Assembly (NCBI GenBank): GCA_021414115.1
Contig: JAIOPD010000070.1
Location: forward strand, 1-40,878
Direction of reading: 5' to 3'
Origin: Planctomycetia bacterium
Lineage (GTDB): Bacteria; Planctomycetota; Planctomycetia; Pirellulales; UBA1268
DNA length: 40,878 nt
Notes under the pieces: model-generated
What the model was told of the DNA's origin: nothing
The model's input: the letters and a program-made list of their open reading frames with translations, nothing else
The model's database searches: none
Shown: positions 7,105-15,787 of the stretch, piece after piece
Layout of the letters: the number at the start of each line of letters is the position of its first letter
Position numbering within the stretch: the stretch's first letter is position 1
Translations under genes and position numbers: made by a program

Positions 7105-7162
7105 GGTTGAATCTGCCGATGACAGCGATTGCAACGACCCTGCCGGTCGTAAGGAGTTTGCC

Positions 7163-8545
7163 ATGCCCAGCGACACGACTCTTCGAACCCGCGGAAAAAC
7201 CGCCTGGAAATGGTCGCGGCTGCGGCTCGGGCGGGGCTTCTGGACGGGCCGTGTGGGCAGGTTTTTGGCGATTGCGGCCGTGATGGCCCAGGTGACGGGC
7301 TGCAACATCTATGGCCGGCCCCAGCGGTCGACCACGCAGCAGGTGATGCTCGACGCCCAGTGCCCGACCGAGCCGGAGCGGATGCCCGCCAAGGAACTGG
7401 CGAAGATCACGCTCCCGGCCTACGTGATCGAGCCACCGGACATTCTGCTCATCGACGCGCTGCGGGTGGTGCCCAAGCCGCCGTTCAAGATCCAGTCGTT
7501 CGACACGCTGCAGGTGATCGTGGAGGGCACGCTCCTCGAACAGCCGATCAACGGGCTGTATGTGGTGGAGCCGGGCGGAATGCTCGACCTTGGACCTTCC
7601 TACGGCAAGGTGATGGTGGGCAATCAGTCGCTCGAAGAGGCCCAGGACGCCGTCTTCAAGCACTTAAAGCGGGTGCTCAAGGAGCCACAGGTGTCGCTCA
7701 CGCTGGCCCAGGCAGCCGGCCAGCAGCAGATCGCCGGCGAGCACCTCGTAGGCCCCGACGGCACGATCAATCTCGGCACCTACGGCAGCGTGTTTGTGAC
7801 GGGCCTAACTCTCGACGAGGCCAAGGTGGCGATCGAAAAACATCTCGGCAACTTTCTCGACGCGCCGCTCGTGAGCATCGACGTGTTTGCGTACAACTCG
7901 AAGGTCTATTACGTCGTGACCGAAGGCGCCGGCTTCGGCGACAACATCGCCCGCTTTCCCGTCACCGGCAACGAGACGGTGCTCGACGCGATCTCCCAGA
8001 TCAACGGCATTTCGCGGCTCTCGAGCAAGGATATGTGGATCGCCCGGCCGGCCCCGTCGGGTGTGGGCTGCGATCAGATCCTGCCTGTCGATATCGAGGC
8101 GATCATGAAGGGGGGCTCCACGGCCACCAACTACCAGATTCTGCCGGGCGACCGGGTGTTCATCGCCCAGGACCAGTGGATCGCTGCGGACAGCATCATC
8201 GGGAAGATCACGGCCCCGTTCGAGCGTATCTTCGGCTTCACGCTGCTCGGCACGAGCCTCGTGCAGCAGATCAACCGCTTCCCGTTCGGTTTCAACCCGA
8301 ACTTCGGCGGGGCCTGCTGGGTGGCTCGCGAGGTGTATGGTGTGGAAAACCCGCAGTGGATGCTCTTCCGGGCTTGGTTGCTGACGGAAGCCCCGGTGTG
8401 GCTGCGGGAGACCTACCTGGCCCACGGCGAGGAGTTTGCCGCCTGGATTCACGACAAGCCGGTCATGAGGGCTGTTGTGAAGGCCCTCATGGATCAGGTG
8501 GTGGAGCGGTATGAGGCGGAGATGCCGAAGGCAGCGGCCGAGTGA
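7163..8545 (+). CDS. Polysaccharide export lipoprotein (Wza/SLBB family) with CFI-box-like C-terminus
   Basis: 460 residues. The start at 7163 is set by AAGGAG at 7151-7156. The N-terminal signal (about residues 20-47) ends in the lipobox VTGC, so the mature protein is probably an outer-membrane lipoprotein. Next comes the polysaccharide export domain (YVIEPPDILLIDA), then SLBB-type repeats (HLVGPDGTINLGTYGSVFVTGLTLDEA; YYVVTEGAGFGDNIARFPVTGNETVLDAI; LPGDRVFIAQD). The last 75 residues form a separate module beginning ACWVAREVYGVENPQWMLFR. This looks like the 'CFI-box-CTERM' tail found on assorted surface proteins (family recalled, not searched). Wza homologues form the outer-membrane pore for capsule and EPS. 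The gene is divergent from the glycan operon it probably serves. Confidence 0.9.
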   Translation: MPSDTTLRTRGKTAWKWSRLRLGRGFWTGRVGRFLAIAAVMAQVTGCNIYGRPQRSTTQQVMLDAQCPTEPERMPAKELAKITLPAYVIEPPDILLIDALRVVPKPPFKIQSFDTLQVIVEGTLLEQPINGLYVVEPGGMLDLGPSYGKVMVGNQSLEEAQDAVFKHLKRVLKEPQVSLTLAQAAGQQQIAGEHLVGPDGTINLGTYGSVFVTGLTLDEAKVAIEKHLGNFLDAPLVSIDVFAYNSKVYYVVTEGAGFGDNIARFPVTGNETVLDAISQINGISRLSSKDMWIARPAPSGVGCDQILPVDIEAIMKGGSTATNYQILPGDRVFIAQDQWIAADSIIGKITAPFERIFGFTLLGTSLVQQINRFPFGFNPNFGGACWVAREVYGVENPQWMLFRAWLLTEAPVWLRETYLAHGEEFAAWIHDKPVMRAVVKALMDQVVERYEAEMPKAAAE

Positions 8546-8588
8546 TTGATCCACGATCCATGACCCGGATACATTCGAGGGTGGCGGG

Positions 8589-9059
8589 ATGATGCGACCA
8601 CGAGGTTTCCAGATGATCCGACGAACCGACAACTTCCTTGGACGTGGACTGGTTCTCGCCGCCATGGTGACGGTTGCCTCGTCGCTTGGGAGCCAAGAGG
8701 CAGAGGCCCAGCCGGGGAGGTCGACTTATTCCGCTGGCGCACGTGCCGGCGGCCAGGGCGCGGACCTTCCCTTCTCGAGCACTTACCGACGGCCCACGGT
8801 GAGCCCCTACATGCAACTCCAGCAGCAGGGCTACAACCCGCTCCAGTCTCAAAACATTTACCAGACGATGGTTCAGCCCCAAGTGCAGCAGCAACAGCAA
8901 CAGATCGAGCAACTGAGCCAGCGACGGCAGATGAGCAATCTGCAAAACCAGGTGCAGCAGATCGGCAGAGACACCTCGAACCGCCAGATCGATGAGTCGA
9001 TCCGCCCAACCGGCCACCGGGCGACGTATATGAACTACTCACACTTCTACGGCCGGTAA
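8589..9059 (+). CDS. Small secreted Gln-rich protein, function unknown
   Basis: 156 residues with a positively charged N-terminus (MMRPRGFQMIRRTDNFLGR), a hydrophobic segment and an Ala-Glu-Ala cleavage-like site near residue 40, so probably exported. The middle (about 85-125) is rich in glutamine (QVQQQQQQIEQLSQ) with heptad-like hydrophobic spacing, suggesting a coiled coil. The C-terminus is Tyr-rich (TYMNYSHFYGR). It begins 43 bases after the exporter stop on the same strand and is probably co-transcribed, so a role in export or envelope structure is plausible. I recognise no family. A second ATG at 8622 would still leave a signal peptide. Confidence 0.7.
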   Translation: MMRPRGFQMIRRTDNFLGRGLVLAAMVTVASSLGSQEAEAQPGRSTYSAGARAGGQGADLPFSSTYRRPTVSPYMQLQQQGYNPLQSQNIYQTMVQPQVQQQQQQIEQLSQRRQMSNLQNQVQQIGRDTSNRQIDESIRPTGHRATYMNYSHFYGR

Positions 9060-9070
9060 GGCCTCCGTCA

Positions 9071-9186
9071 GGAAGCCCGGAGCGCGAGCGACGGGTAAAC
9101 GCGTCGCATCGAGGCAACGCCGCGCGGCTCCGCACACGTCGATTTCGAAGCCACCCGTCTACCCCGCGCTCGCGCTTGGGGCTTCC
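9071..9186 (+). repeat. Inverted-repeat (REP-like) element, copy 6
   Basis: 116 bp, left arm GGAAGCCCGGAGCG, right arm ending TTGGGGCTTCC, with a centre containing GGCTCCGCACACGTCGATTT that is shared with copies at 10889 and (diverged) 11413 and 15466. It lies directly after the small secreted protein gene. Confidence 0.9.
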
Positions 9187-9238
9187 CGCCGGAAAGACAG
9201 CGCGCGGGAAAATCCCCGTTGGTCGTAGAATGCCGGGC

Positions 9239-10219
9239 ATGAAACTGCTCGTCACTGGCGCCCGCGGGTTTGTCGGTCGCCGCCTTTGCGAATGGCTCGC
9301 GGCGCACGGGCATGAGGGCTTTGGCACGGGCCGCGAGCCCCCGCACGACTTACCCACGGGATGGAGAGGCGCGACTCGCCGCTCGGTGCTCGAGCCGGTT
9401 GAGGCTCCGCAGGCAGCACTCGCGGACGTGATGGCGGTCGTGCATCTCGAGGTGAAGCAGCATGTGCCGCGTCCCACGCGAGCCGACATCGACGACTTCA
9501 CAGCGGTAAACGTCGGCGGCACGCGGGCATGGCTCGATTGGGCGAGCCGGCGCGGCGTGGGCCGCTTCGTGTTTCTCAGCTCGATCAAGGCCGTGGCGGC
9601 AGAGGACGGGCCGATGACGGAGGCCGGCCCGCCCGAACTCACCACGCCCTATGGCCGATCGAAGGCCGAGGCCGAAGCCGCCGTTCGCGAGTGGGCGGCC
9701 GCGGATTCATCACGCTCCGCCGTGATCCTTCGGCCGGCACCGGTCTACGGTCCGGGAAACGAGGCGAACCTCGCCGCGTTCGTGCAGCAGATTCTCGCGA
9801 GCAAGCCCTGCTTGATCGGTCGCGGCGAGACGCGGAAGTCGATCGTGGCACTCGACAACCTCTGCGCGGCGATCGAGTTTGCGACCGCAAGGACCGCGAG
9901 CGGGGGCGAGGTTTTCAACGTCTCGGACCGCGAGACACCGTCGCTGGAGGAACTCGCCGCCATGATCGCCGAGCTGGCCGGGGCTCCGCCCCCAAAGCGC
10001 ATCCCAGCATGGCTCGCGACTCTCGCGGCGCCCGTCGGCGACGCGATCGAGGCGACCACCGGCCGCGAGTTTCCACTCACCACCGCAAGGTTGCGAGCGA
10101 TCCGGGAAACCACGGTGTTTCCATGCGAAAAACTCGTGGCCGCGGGTTTCGTGCACCCGCAGACTACCCGCGAGGGGCTTACCGAGATGATTGCGTGGGC
10201 GAAGTCGCAACGTGCGTGA
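9239..10219 (+). CDS. NAD-dependent epimerase/dehydratase family protein
   Basis: 326 residues, extended short-chain dehydrogenase. The NAD motif TGARGFVG lies right at the N-terminus (MKLLVTGARGFVGRRL). The catalytic region has SSIKAVA and PYGRSKAEAE (Tyr-x3-Lys with the upstream Ser), and RPAPVYGPG follows in the substrate domain. I chose the ATG at 9239 because it gives the standard family N-terminus; an ATG at 9230 adds three residues. Substrate is not evident: it resembles the broad UDP-glucose 4-epimerase/NAD(P)-binding group, and nucleotide-sugar use is likely but not proven. The gene stands alone between repeat element 6 and a convergent secreted-protein gene (stops six bases apart). 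Confidence 0.85.
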   Translation: MKLLVTGARGFVGRRLCEWLAAHGHEGFGTGREPPHDLPTGWRGATRRSVLEPVEAPQAALADVMAVVHLEVKQHVPRPTRADIDDFTAVNVGGTRAWLDWASRRGVGRFVFLSSIKAVAAEDGPMTEAGPPELTTPYGRSKAEAEAAVREWAAADSSRSAVILRPAPVYGPGNEANLAAFVQQILASKPCLIGRGETRKSIVALDNLCAAIEFATARTASGGEVFNVSDRETPSLEELAAMIAELAGAPPPKRIPAWLATLAAPVGDAIEATTGREFPLTTARLRAIRETTVFPCEKLVAAGFVHPQTTREGLTEMIAWAKSQRA

Positions 10220-10224
10220 CACCG

Positions 10225-10839
10225 CTACGGGGCGAGCATCTCGTCGTGGCGGATCGCGGCACGCTTCGCGGGCTCGATGAGCCCCGCCCGCTGCCAACCG
10301 CGGATCGCGAGGCTCTGCGCCGAAATCGCGAGGTCGCGGCGGCCGTCGCCCGCGGCCCGCGCCGCCACACGCTCCGCCACCTCGGCCAATCCCGCGGCCC
10401 GCTGCGGCGACAGGATCCGCAGCGGGATCTCCTTGAGCGCGCGGTATTCGTCTTCCACCGCATCGAACTCGTAGGTGGCCGACGCAAGCACGATCGCCCG
10501 GTCGAGCGTGGCCGCATTGCCCGACGCAGCCGCCATCCGTCGGGCCTCCGCCAGCATGAACCATTTGACGCCGCGATCCTCCTCCGTGACCGCCGCCTCA
10601 ATCAGCGCGTCGGCGACGAGCGCCGCCCCGGCCGTCGTGCGACCACGCGCCAAAAGGCCCGGATAGCGGCGGTCGAACTCGGCCCGGGCGTCTACCAAGG
10701 CCCGAGCCGAAGGCGGAGCCTCCAGCGACGCAGCGGCCGGGAGCTGCCGCATCGAGGGTCGCGACGGCGGAGACTCGGCGAGGGGCTCCGCGACGGCCGT
10801 CGCAGCGACGAGGGCGAAGAGAAGCGAGAGAAGACGCAT
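10225..10839 (-). CDS. Secreted helical protein, function unknown
   Basis: 204 residues with a clean signal peptide (MRLLSLLFALVAATAVAEP, cleavage probably after Ala-Val-Ala). The mature part is Ala/Arg-rich and predicted helical, with DARAEFDRRYPGLLARGRTT and later AERVAARAAGDGRRDLAISAQ stretches. This style is common among planctomycete secreted hypotheticals. I recognise no catalytic motif. It converges with the epimerase gene. Its start region (10825-10854) recurs 27/30 identically at 11041-11070 on the far side of repeat element 7. Confidence 0.7.
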   Translation of the reverse strand: MRLLSLLFALVAATAVAEPLAESPPSRPSMRQLPAAASLEAPPSARALVDARAEFDRRYPGLLARGRTTAGAALVADALIEAAVTEEDRGVKWFMLAEARRMAAASGNAATLDRAIVLASATYEFDAVEDEYRALKEIPLRILSPQRAAGLAEVAERVAARAAGDGRRDLAISAQSLAIRGWQRAGLIEPAKRAAIRHDEMLAP

Positions 10840-11070
10840 GATCCAAGCGTATCACGCGGGCAAGGGAATGCGACGCGCGGGCGGGAAAGGAAGCCCGGAG
10901 CGCGAGCGACGGGTAGACGCGTCGCTTCGAGACAACGCCACGCGGCTCCGCACACGTCGATTTCGAGGCTACCCGTATACCCCGCGCTCGCGCTTGGGGC
11001 TTCCCGGCCCGACGGCGGAGCTGCCACTACGCATTGCGAACGAGAGGAGACCCATGATCAAAGCGTATCA
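10825..11070 (+). repeat. 30-bp direct repeats flanking a REP-like element
   Basis: The 30 bases at 10825-10854 (covering the start codon of the secreted-protein gene) match those at 11041-11070 in 27 of 30 positions; the shared core is AAGCGTATCA after ATGATC. Repeat element 7 (10889-11004) lies between the two. This resembles the duplicated gene ends around copies 1 and 2. Confidence 0.75.
10889..11004 (+). repeat. Inverted-repeat (REP-like) element, copy 7
   Basis: 116 bp, very similar to copy 6 across arms and centre. It sits in the 259-base spacer between the secreted-protein start and the second HicB-like gene. No other gene is visible in that spacer. Confidence 0.9.
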
Positions 11071-11098
11071 AGCCACCAACGGAAAGACGGCCGCTTGC

Positions 11099-11314
11099 TC
11101 ATGGCACCGCGATTTCAAGATCTCTGATACCGATGAACGTCGTGTTCTCCCCCGGAGCCTCTCCTGGAAGGCACGCCTCGATAGCCTCGCGAATGTTCGC
11201 GATGGCCTCGTCCATCGTGACGCCGTAACTCCGACAACCCTGAATCAAAGGGCAATCGACGATGAAGACGCCGTTCGCGTCTTGTTCGATGACGATCGGG
11301 AAATGGCGAGTCAT
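11099..11314 (-). CDS. HicB-family antitoxin-like protein (second orphan)
   Basis: 71 residues starting MTRHFPIVIEQDANGVFIVD. It has the HicB pattern: an N-terminal strand pair, C-P-x-I-x-GCRSYG in place of the usual LPGCxSxG, then TMDEAIANIREAIEACL and a short tail. GGAG lies eight bases before the ATG at 11314. No hicA gene is visible next to it. Repeat elements lie on both sides (10889-11004 and 11352-11528). It is not a recent copy of the HicB at 692-910, as the two proteins differ through most of their length. Function as an antitoxin is uncertain without a partner. Confidence 0.75.
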   Translation of the reverse strand: MTRHFPIVIEQDANGVFIVDCPLIQGCRSYGVTMDEAIANIREAIEACLPGEAPGENTTFIGIRDLEIAVP

Positions 11315-11351
11315 GGGGCGATCTCCGGAGAGTACGTTTTTGGAGTCTACC

Positions 11352-11385
11352 ACCCGTATACCCCGCGCTCGCGATTGGGGCTTCC
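11352..11385 (+). repeat. Half repeat element
   Basis: Right arm only (CACCCGTATACC ... GGGGCTTCC), 37 bases upstream of the orphan hicB start. Confidence 0.8.
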
Positions 11386-11412
11386 CGGCGGGAGGCGGAC
11401 CGATGGTGGCAA

Positions 11413-11528
11413 GGAAGCCCGGAGCGCGAGCGACGGGTAGACGCGTGGCTTCGAGGCAACGCCACGAGCCGCCGCGAACGTCGATTTCAAGGCTACGCGT
11501 ATACCCCGCGCTCGCGCTTGGGGCTTCC
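11413..11528 (+). repeat. Inverted-repeat (REP-like) element, copy 9
   Basis: 116 bp with both arms. It lies downstream of the EF-G stop, separated from it by the stem-loop at 11536-11562. Confidence 0.9.
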
Positions 11529-11535
11529 CGAAAGC

Positions 11536-11562
11536 GGCGTTGCTTCAAGGCGAAGCAACGCC
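11536..11562 (-). terminator. Stem-loop downstream of the EF-G gene
   Basis: A perfect 11-bp inverted repeat (GGCGTTGCTTC, 5-base loop, GAAGCAACGCC) lies 10 bases after the EF-G stop codon. There is no following T-run on the minus strand, so this is either a hairpin-only terminator or an mRNA-protecting stem. Confidence 0.55.
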
Positions 11563-11572
11563 ACGCCGCGAA

Positions 11573-13663
11573 CTACTTCGCGGCTGCCAACTCGGCCTTC
11601 TTCCGCTCCTCGACGATTTCCCGCTGGATGTTGCCCGGAGTCGGCTTGTACTTGCTGAACTCCATCGTGAACACACCCTGGCCCTGCGTCATGCTCCGCA
11701 GGTCGGTCGAGTAACCGAAGGTCTCGGCCAGCGGCACCTCGGCGACGATCGTGGACGTGTTGCCCACCGTCTCCGTCGAGATGATCAGGCCGCGACGCTT
11801 GTTGAGCTCGCCCGTGACCGCACCCTGAAAGTCCGCCGGGACCTCGACCTCCATCTTCATGATGGGCTCGAGAAGCACCGGCTTCGTGGCCAGGAAGGCC
11901 TCGCGGAAGCCGGCCCGGGCGCACGTCTGGAACGCCATGTCGCTGGAGTCGACGTCGTGGTAAGAGCCGTCTTCCAGCGTGGCCTTCACGCCCACGATCG
12001 GGAAGCCCGCGATCGGACCCTTGCCCAGCACCGCGCGGAACCCCTTCTCAACCGACGGGATGTATTCGCGGGGCACACGGCCGCCGACGACTGCATCCTC
12101 GAACTCGAAGCTCTCGGTCGCATCCTCCGGGAGCGGCTCGAGATGGCCGATGATGTGGGCGTATTGGCCCGAACCACCGGTCTGCTTCTTGTGTTTGTAG
12201 TCATAGGGCGTGCCACGGGTCGGGGCCTCGCGGTAGCTCACCTTCGGAGCGCCCACTTCGACCTCGACCTTGTATTCACGCTTGATCCGCTCGACGTAGA
12301 TGTCGAGATGCAACTCGCCCATGCCGGCGATCAGCGTCTCGCCCGTTTCCTCGTCGGTGGCCACGCGGAAGGTGGGATCCTCGCGGGTGAACCGCTGGAG
12401 CGCCTTGCCGAGCTTGTCGAGACCGTCGCGATTGGTCGGAGTGATCGCCATCTTGATCACCGGCTCCGGCACGAACATGTTTTCGAGCGTGCAATACTTG
12501 GCCTCGGCGGAATAGGTGTCGCCGCTCGCCGCGTCGACGCCCATCACCGCCACGATGTCGCCGGCCTCGGCGGAGTCGATCTCCTCCCGCTTGTCGGCAT
12601 GCATCCTCACGATGCGGCTGAACCGCTGCTTCTGGCTCGTGCGCTGGTTGATGTAGGCCTCGCCCTTCTTGAGCGTGCCCTGGTAGAGCCGCATGAACGT
12701 GAGCTGGCCATAGGGATCGTCGACGATCTTGAAGGCCATCGCCACGAGCGGCTTCGACGGATTCGGCTCGAGGTCGAACTTCTCGTCGGGGTTGGACCAG
12801 TTTTTCGCGACCACCTTCCGCTCGAGCGGATTGGGCAGATAGCGGACGATGGCGTCGAGCAGCAGCTGCACGCCCTTGTTTTTGTAGGCCGAGCCGCAGA
12901 ACACCGGCGTGATGCTCTGGTTGGCGACGGCCGCCTTCACCACGGTGTGGATCTCGTCTTCCGTGGGGACCTCCTCCGAGAGGAGCTTCTCCATCAGCGA
13001 GTCGGAATACATCGCGAGGGCTTCGAGCATCGCATGCCGGGCCTCGGCGGCGGCTTCCTTGAGGCCGGCCGGGATCTCCTCCATGCGCACGGTCTCGCCG
13101 TTGTCGCCGTCGAAGTAGGCGGCCTTCATCGTGACCAGGTCGATCACGCCCTCGAGCTTGTCTTCCTTGCCGATCGGAATCTGCATCCGGACGGCGTCGC
13201 AGCCGAGCTTGTCGCGGAGCTGGCCGACCACGCGGTCGTAGTTGGCGCCGGTGCGGTCCATTTTGTTGACAAACGCCAGGCGGGGCACTTTGTAGCGTTT
13301 CATCTGACGGTCGACCGTCATCGACTGGCTCTGCACGCCGCCGACGCTGCACAGCACGAGGATCGCGCCGTCGAGCACGCGGAGGCTCCGCTCCACCTCG
13401 ACGGTGAAGTCGACGTGGCCCGGGGTGTCGATGAGGTTGATGTCGCAGTCGCCCCACCTCACGCTCGTGGCGGCGGATGTGATCGTGATGCCGCGCTCAC
13501 GCTCGAGGTCCATGTAGTCCATGGTTGCCCCATCCCCATCGCCCTTCACTTCCTGGATGCGATGGATTCGCCCGGCGTAATAGAGGATGCGCTCGGAGAG
13601 CGTGGTCTTGCCGGAATCGATGTGGGCCGAAATGCCCATGTTGCGGAGCTTGGTCAGTTCCAT
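11573..13663 (-). CDS. fusA: Translation elongation factor G
   Basis: 696 residues, standard length. GTPase motifs are visible: [15 protein letters not shown] (P-loop, residues about 14-28), [10 protein letters not shown] (switch I), DTPGHVDF, and NKMD. Domain II ([16 protein letters not shown]) and domains III-V follow ([40 protein letters not shown]). EF-G drives ribosomal translocation and, with RRF, recycling. The P-loop AHIDSGKTT carries Ser where canonical EF-G has Ala (AHIDAGKTT); this occurs in some EF-G lineages, including paralogs, so I cannot say whether this is the only EF-G. The start at 13663 gives the usual N-terminus ([16 protein letters not shown]). No ribosomal-protein or tuf genes lie nearby. 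Confidence 0.95.
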   Translation of the reverse strand: MELTKLRNMGISAHIDSGKTTLSERILYYAGRIHRIQEVKGDGDGATMDYMDLERERGITITSAATSVRWGDCDINLIDTPGHVDFTVEVERSLRVLDGAILVLCSVGGVQSQSMTVDRQMKRYKVPRLAFVNKMDRTGANYDRVVGQLRDKLGCDAVRMQIPIGKEDKLEGVIDLVTMKAAYFDGDNGETVRMEEIPAGLKEAAAEARHAMLEALAMYSDSLMEKLLSEEVPTEDEIHTVVKAAVANQSITPVFCGSAYKNKGVQLLLDAIVRYLPNPLERKVVAKNWSNPDEKFDLEPNPSKPLVAMAFKIVDDPYGQLTFMRLYQGTLKKGEAYINQRTSQKQRFSRIVRMHADKREEIDSAEAGDIVAVMGVDAASGDTYSAEAKYCTLENMFVPEPVIKMAITPTNRDGLDKLGKALQRFTREDPTFRVATDEETGETLIAGMGELHLDIYVERIKREYKVEVEVGAPKVSYREAPTRGTPYDYKHKKQTGGSGQYAHIIGHLEPLPEDATESFEFEDAVVGGRVPREYIPSVEKGFRAVLGKGPIAGFPIVGVKATLEDGSYHDVDSSDMAFQTCARAGFREAFLATKPVLLEPIMKMEVEVPADFQGAVTGELNKRRGLIISTETVGNTSTIVAEVPLAETFGYSTDLRSMTQGQGVFTMEFSKYKPTPGNIQREIVEERKKAELAAAK

Positions 13664-13828
13664 GAATACACGTTCTTCGGGGAAAACACGGGGAGGGAAT
13701 GGGGCCGCCAAGGAAGGCAAATGACGCGCGGCCCTCGGAAACGCGACTTTCGAAATATACTCGCCGTTGGAAAAACGTGACAGACGCCTCGTTCCGGGCG
13801 GCGTTTCCCGCTCCAGGCACCGCCCTCG

Positions 13829-14596
13829 ATGACCGACCAAGCACCCGCCAGCCAGTCCCACAGCCACGAGCCCCACGCGCCGGCCCCCGTCGATCACGGC
13901 CCCGGGCACCCGTGGCTGACCTGCCTGGTGCCAATGCTGCTTTTTTTGGTCGTGGGCCTGCTGGAGCCCTCAAAAAGTGGCGGCGGCTTGGGGGGCAGCC
14001 TGGGGATTCCCTACGAACGCTACCCCGTGATCTACGCGATTCGCGTGGCGGCCACGCTCCTGCTCCTGGTCTGGGCATGGCCTTCCCTCCGTGGCTGGCT
14101 GGGCCGGCCCACGTGGTGGCCGCCGCTCGTGGGCCTCGGTCTGGTGGTGCCGTGGGTGGTGCTGGCAACGCTCCAGCATCAAGCCGGCTGGGTGGCGGGA
14201 GGCACCGGTCGGGCGGCCTTCAACCCCTTCGACTCTTTCGGGGCCGGCTCGATGCAGCTGTGGGCCTACCTCGGACTCCGCGGCCTCGGGCTCGTGGTGC
14301 TCGTGCCGATCATCGAGGAGCTCTTCCTGCGTGGCTTTCTGCTGCGGTTTGTGATCGACGAGCACTTCTGGAAGGTGCCCTTCGGAATTTTGACGGCCGC
14401 GTCGGCGGGCGCCTGCGCCCTCTACGCCGCCGGCAGCCATCCGAGCGAGGCCGTGGCCGCCGTGGGATGGTTTGCCATCGTGAGTGGAATCGCCGCCGCA
14501 ACCCGCAAGCCGATCGACTGCATCCTCGCCCATGCCGCCACCAACCTCGCCCTGGGCGCGTATGTGCTCGCGACGGGCAACTGGTGGCTGCTCTAA
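13829..14596 (+). CDS. CPBP-family intramembrane protease (CAAX/Abi-type)
   Basis: 255 residues with six to eight hydrophobic segments. The defining motifs are [14 protein letters not shown] (EExxxR, about residues 157-170) and [12 protein letters not shown] (HxxxN) near the C-terminus. The first 30 residues are His/Pro-rich and cytosolic in appearance. CPBP proteins act as intramembrane metalloproteases or scaffolds. Planctomycetes with exosortase/PEP-CTERM sorting often encode a relative, and a PEP-CTERM protein is present in this window, but no exosortase is, so the connection is speculative. The GluQRS gene starts three bases after its stop, so the two are probably co-transcribed. The 165-base spacer to the divergent EF-G gene must hold both promoters. 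Confidence 0.88.
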   Translation: MTDQAPASQSHSHEPHAPAPVDHGPGHPWLTCLVPMLLFLVVGLLEPSKSGGGLGGSLGIPYERYPVIYAIRVAATLLLLVWAWPSLRGWLGRPTWWPPLVGLGLVVPWVVLATLQHQAGWVAGGTGRAAFNPFDSFGAGSMQLWAYLGLRGLGLVVLVPIIEELFLRGFLLRFVIDEHFWKVPFGILTAASAGACALYAAGSHPSEAVAAVGWFAIVSGIAAATRKPIDCILAHAATNLALGAYVLATGNWWLL

Positions 14597-14599
14597 GGC

Positions 14600-15442
14600 A
14601 TGCCTCTCCGCGGACGCATCGCACCGACGCCGACCGGCCACCTCCATGTTGGCCACGCGCGGACGTTCGCCCTCGCCGCCGACCGGGCCCGCGGGGCAGG
14701 ACTCGTGCTTCGCATCGAAGATCTCGACGGCCCCCGTTGTCGGCCCGAATACACCGCCGCCGCGATCGACGACCTCCGCTGGCTCGGCCTCGACTGGACC
14801 GAAGGCCCCGATCTCGGCGGCCCGCACACGCCCTATGTGCAGAGCGAACGCACGGCGTGGTTTCTCGATGTGTGGCGGCGACTCGAAGCGACCGGGGCGA
14901 TCTACCCGAGCCCGCACTCGCGGCGCGACGTGGAGGAGGCGGCCACGGCGCCCCACGAGCGTTCCCATGGGCAGGCGGTGGATGCGGAGCCGATTTTTCC
15001 CGCCAGCCTGCGGCCGACGCGGCAGGAGCGGGCGACGGCCCCGGGGGGCGTGGCCTGGCGATTTCGCGTGCCCGACGGCCGCAGGATTGAGTTTGAAGAC
15101 GGGCTCGCGGGCCGGGTGTGTCGCACGGCCGGCATCGACTTCGGCGATTTCGTGGTGTGGCGACGCGACGACCTCGCCGCCTACGAGCTGGCCGTCGTGG
15201 CGGATGACCACGCGATGGAGATCGCGGAGGTGGTGCGCGGCGCGGATTTGCTCACGAGCACGGCCCGGCAGATTTTGCTCTTCGAAGCCCTCGGATGGCA
15301 GCCGCCGGCTTTTTGTCACGCCCCGCTCGTGCGCGACGCCGCCGGCCAGCGGCTCGCCAAGCGCTCGGGCGGCCTCGCGATCCGCGAGCTCCGGGCCGCC
15401 GGATGGACGCCCGCGGAAGTGCTCACGCGAGCGATCGCCTGA
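14600..15442 (+). CDS. gluQ: Glutamyl-Q tRNA(Asp) synthetase
   Basis: 280 residues, the size of GluQRS, a truncated glutamyl-tRNA synthetase paralog without an anticodon-binding domain. These enzymes attach glutamate to the queuosine base of tRNA-Asp. Class I signatures are GRIAPTPTGHLHVGHART (HIGH motif) at the N-terminus and RLAKRSGG (KMSKS equivalent) near residue 252. The zinc-site cysteines of Escherichia coli GluQRS appear lost: the expected Cys positions after 'IYP' read SPHSRRDV. The C-terminus stops soon after KMSKS, as expected. The gene follows the CPBP protease gene by three bases. Confidence 0.88.
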   Translation: MPLRGRIAPTPTGHLHVGHARTFALAADRARGAGLVLRIEDLDGPRCRPEYTAAAIDDLRWLGLDWTEGPDLGGPHTPYVQSERTAWFLDVWRRLEATGAIYPSPHSRRDVEEAATAPHERSHGQAVDAEPIFPASLRPTRQERATAPGGVAWRFRVPDGRRIEFEDGLAGRVCRTAGIDFGDFVVWRRDDLAAYELAVVADDHAMEIAEVVRGADLLTSTARQILLFEALGWQPPAFCHAPLVRDAAGQRLAKRSGGLAIRELRAAGWTPAEVLTRAIA

Positions 15443-15465
15443 CGCCAACACCGCACTCTCCGTCG

Positions 15466-15581
15466 GGAAGCCCCAAGCGCGAGCGCGGGGTATACGCGTA
15501 GCCTTGAAATCGACCTCCGCGGAGCCGCACGACGTCACCTCGATGCCACCCGTATACCCGTCGCTCGCGCTCCGGGCTTCC
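15466..15581 (-). repeat. Inverted-repeat (REP-like) element, copy 10 (reverse orientation)
   Basis: 116 bp. It begins GGAAGCCCCAAGCGCGAGCG and ends CTCGCGCTCCGGGCTTCC, so the two arm types are in reversed order relative to copies 1-9. It follows the GluQRS gene. The rest of the 345-base spacer (15582-15787) is C-rich and without a supported gene. Confidence 0.9.
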
Positions 15582-15729
15582 CCAAGGCAGATACCGCACC
15601 ACCCTCCCCCCGCCCCAACGCCGCAAACGCCGCATCCCCCGGATTGCCTGGTCTGCTCGCGCTGCCCCGCCCGCCGGGACGGCGGCCTCCACGCCCCCCT
15701 CCCTCCTTAGAGGGGCCACCTGCCGCTCA

Positions 15730-15746
15730 TCCGAGGCCACCTCGGA
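15730..15746. promoter_or_regulatory. Short palindrome upstream of the modification gene cluster
   Basis: TCCGAGG-CCA-CCTCGGA, 7-bp arms, 41 bases upstream of the first gene (15788) of the three-gene unit. It could be an operator or a leader hairpin; nothing else supports either. Confidence 0.25.
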
Positions 15747-15787
15747 CGCCGATAACTCTACGGGTCGTGCCGATCGTAGGGGGCGGG

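Noticed and set aside
11041-11440. Plus-strand frame starting MIKAYQATNGK
   Set aside because: It begins in the duplicated 30-bp segment, is antisense to the HicB-like gene and ends in repeat sequence.
11540-13780. Long plus-strand frame antisense to EF-G (746 codons)
   Set aside because: It is the complement of a highly conserved gene in GC-rich DNA; the His/Leu/Asp/Arg-rich product has no recognisable domain.
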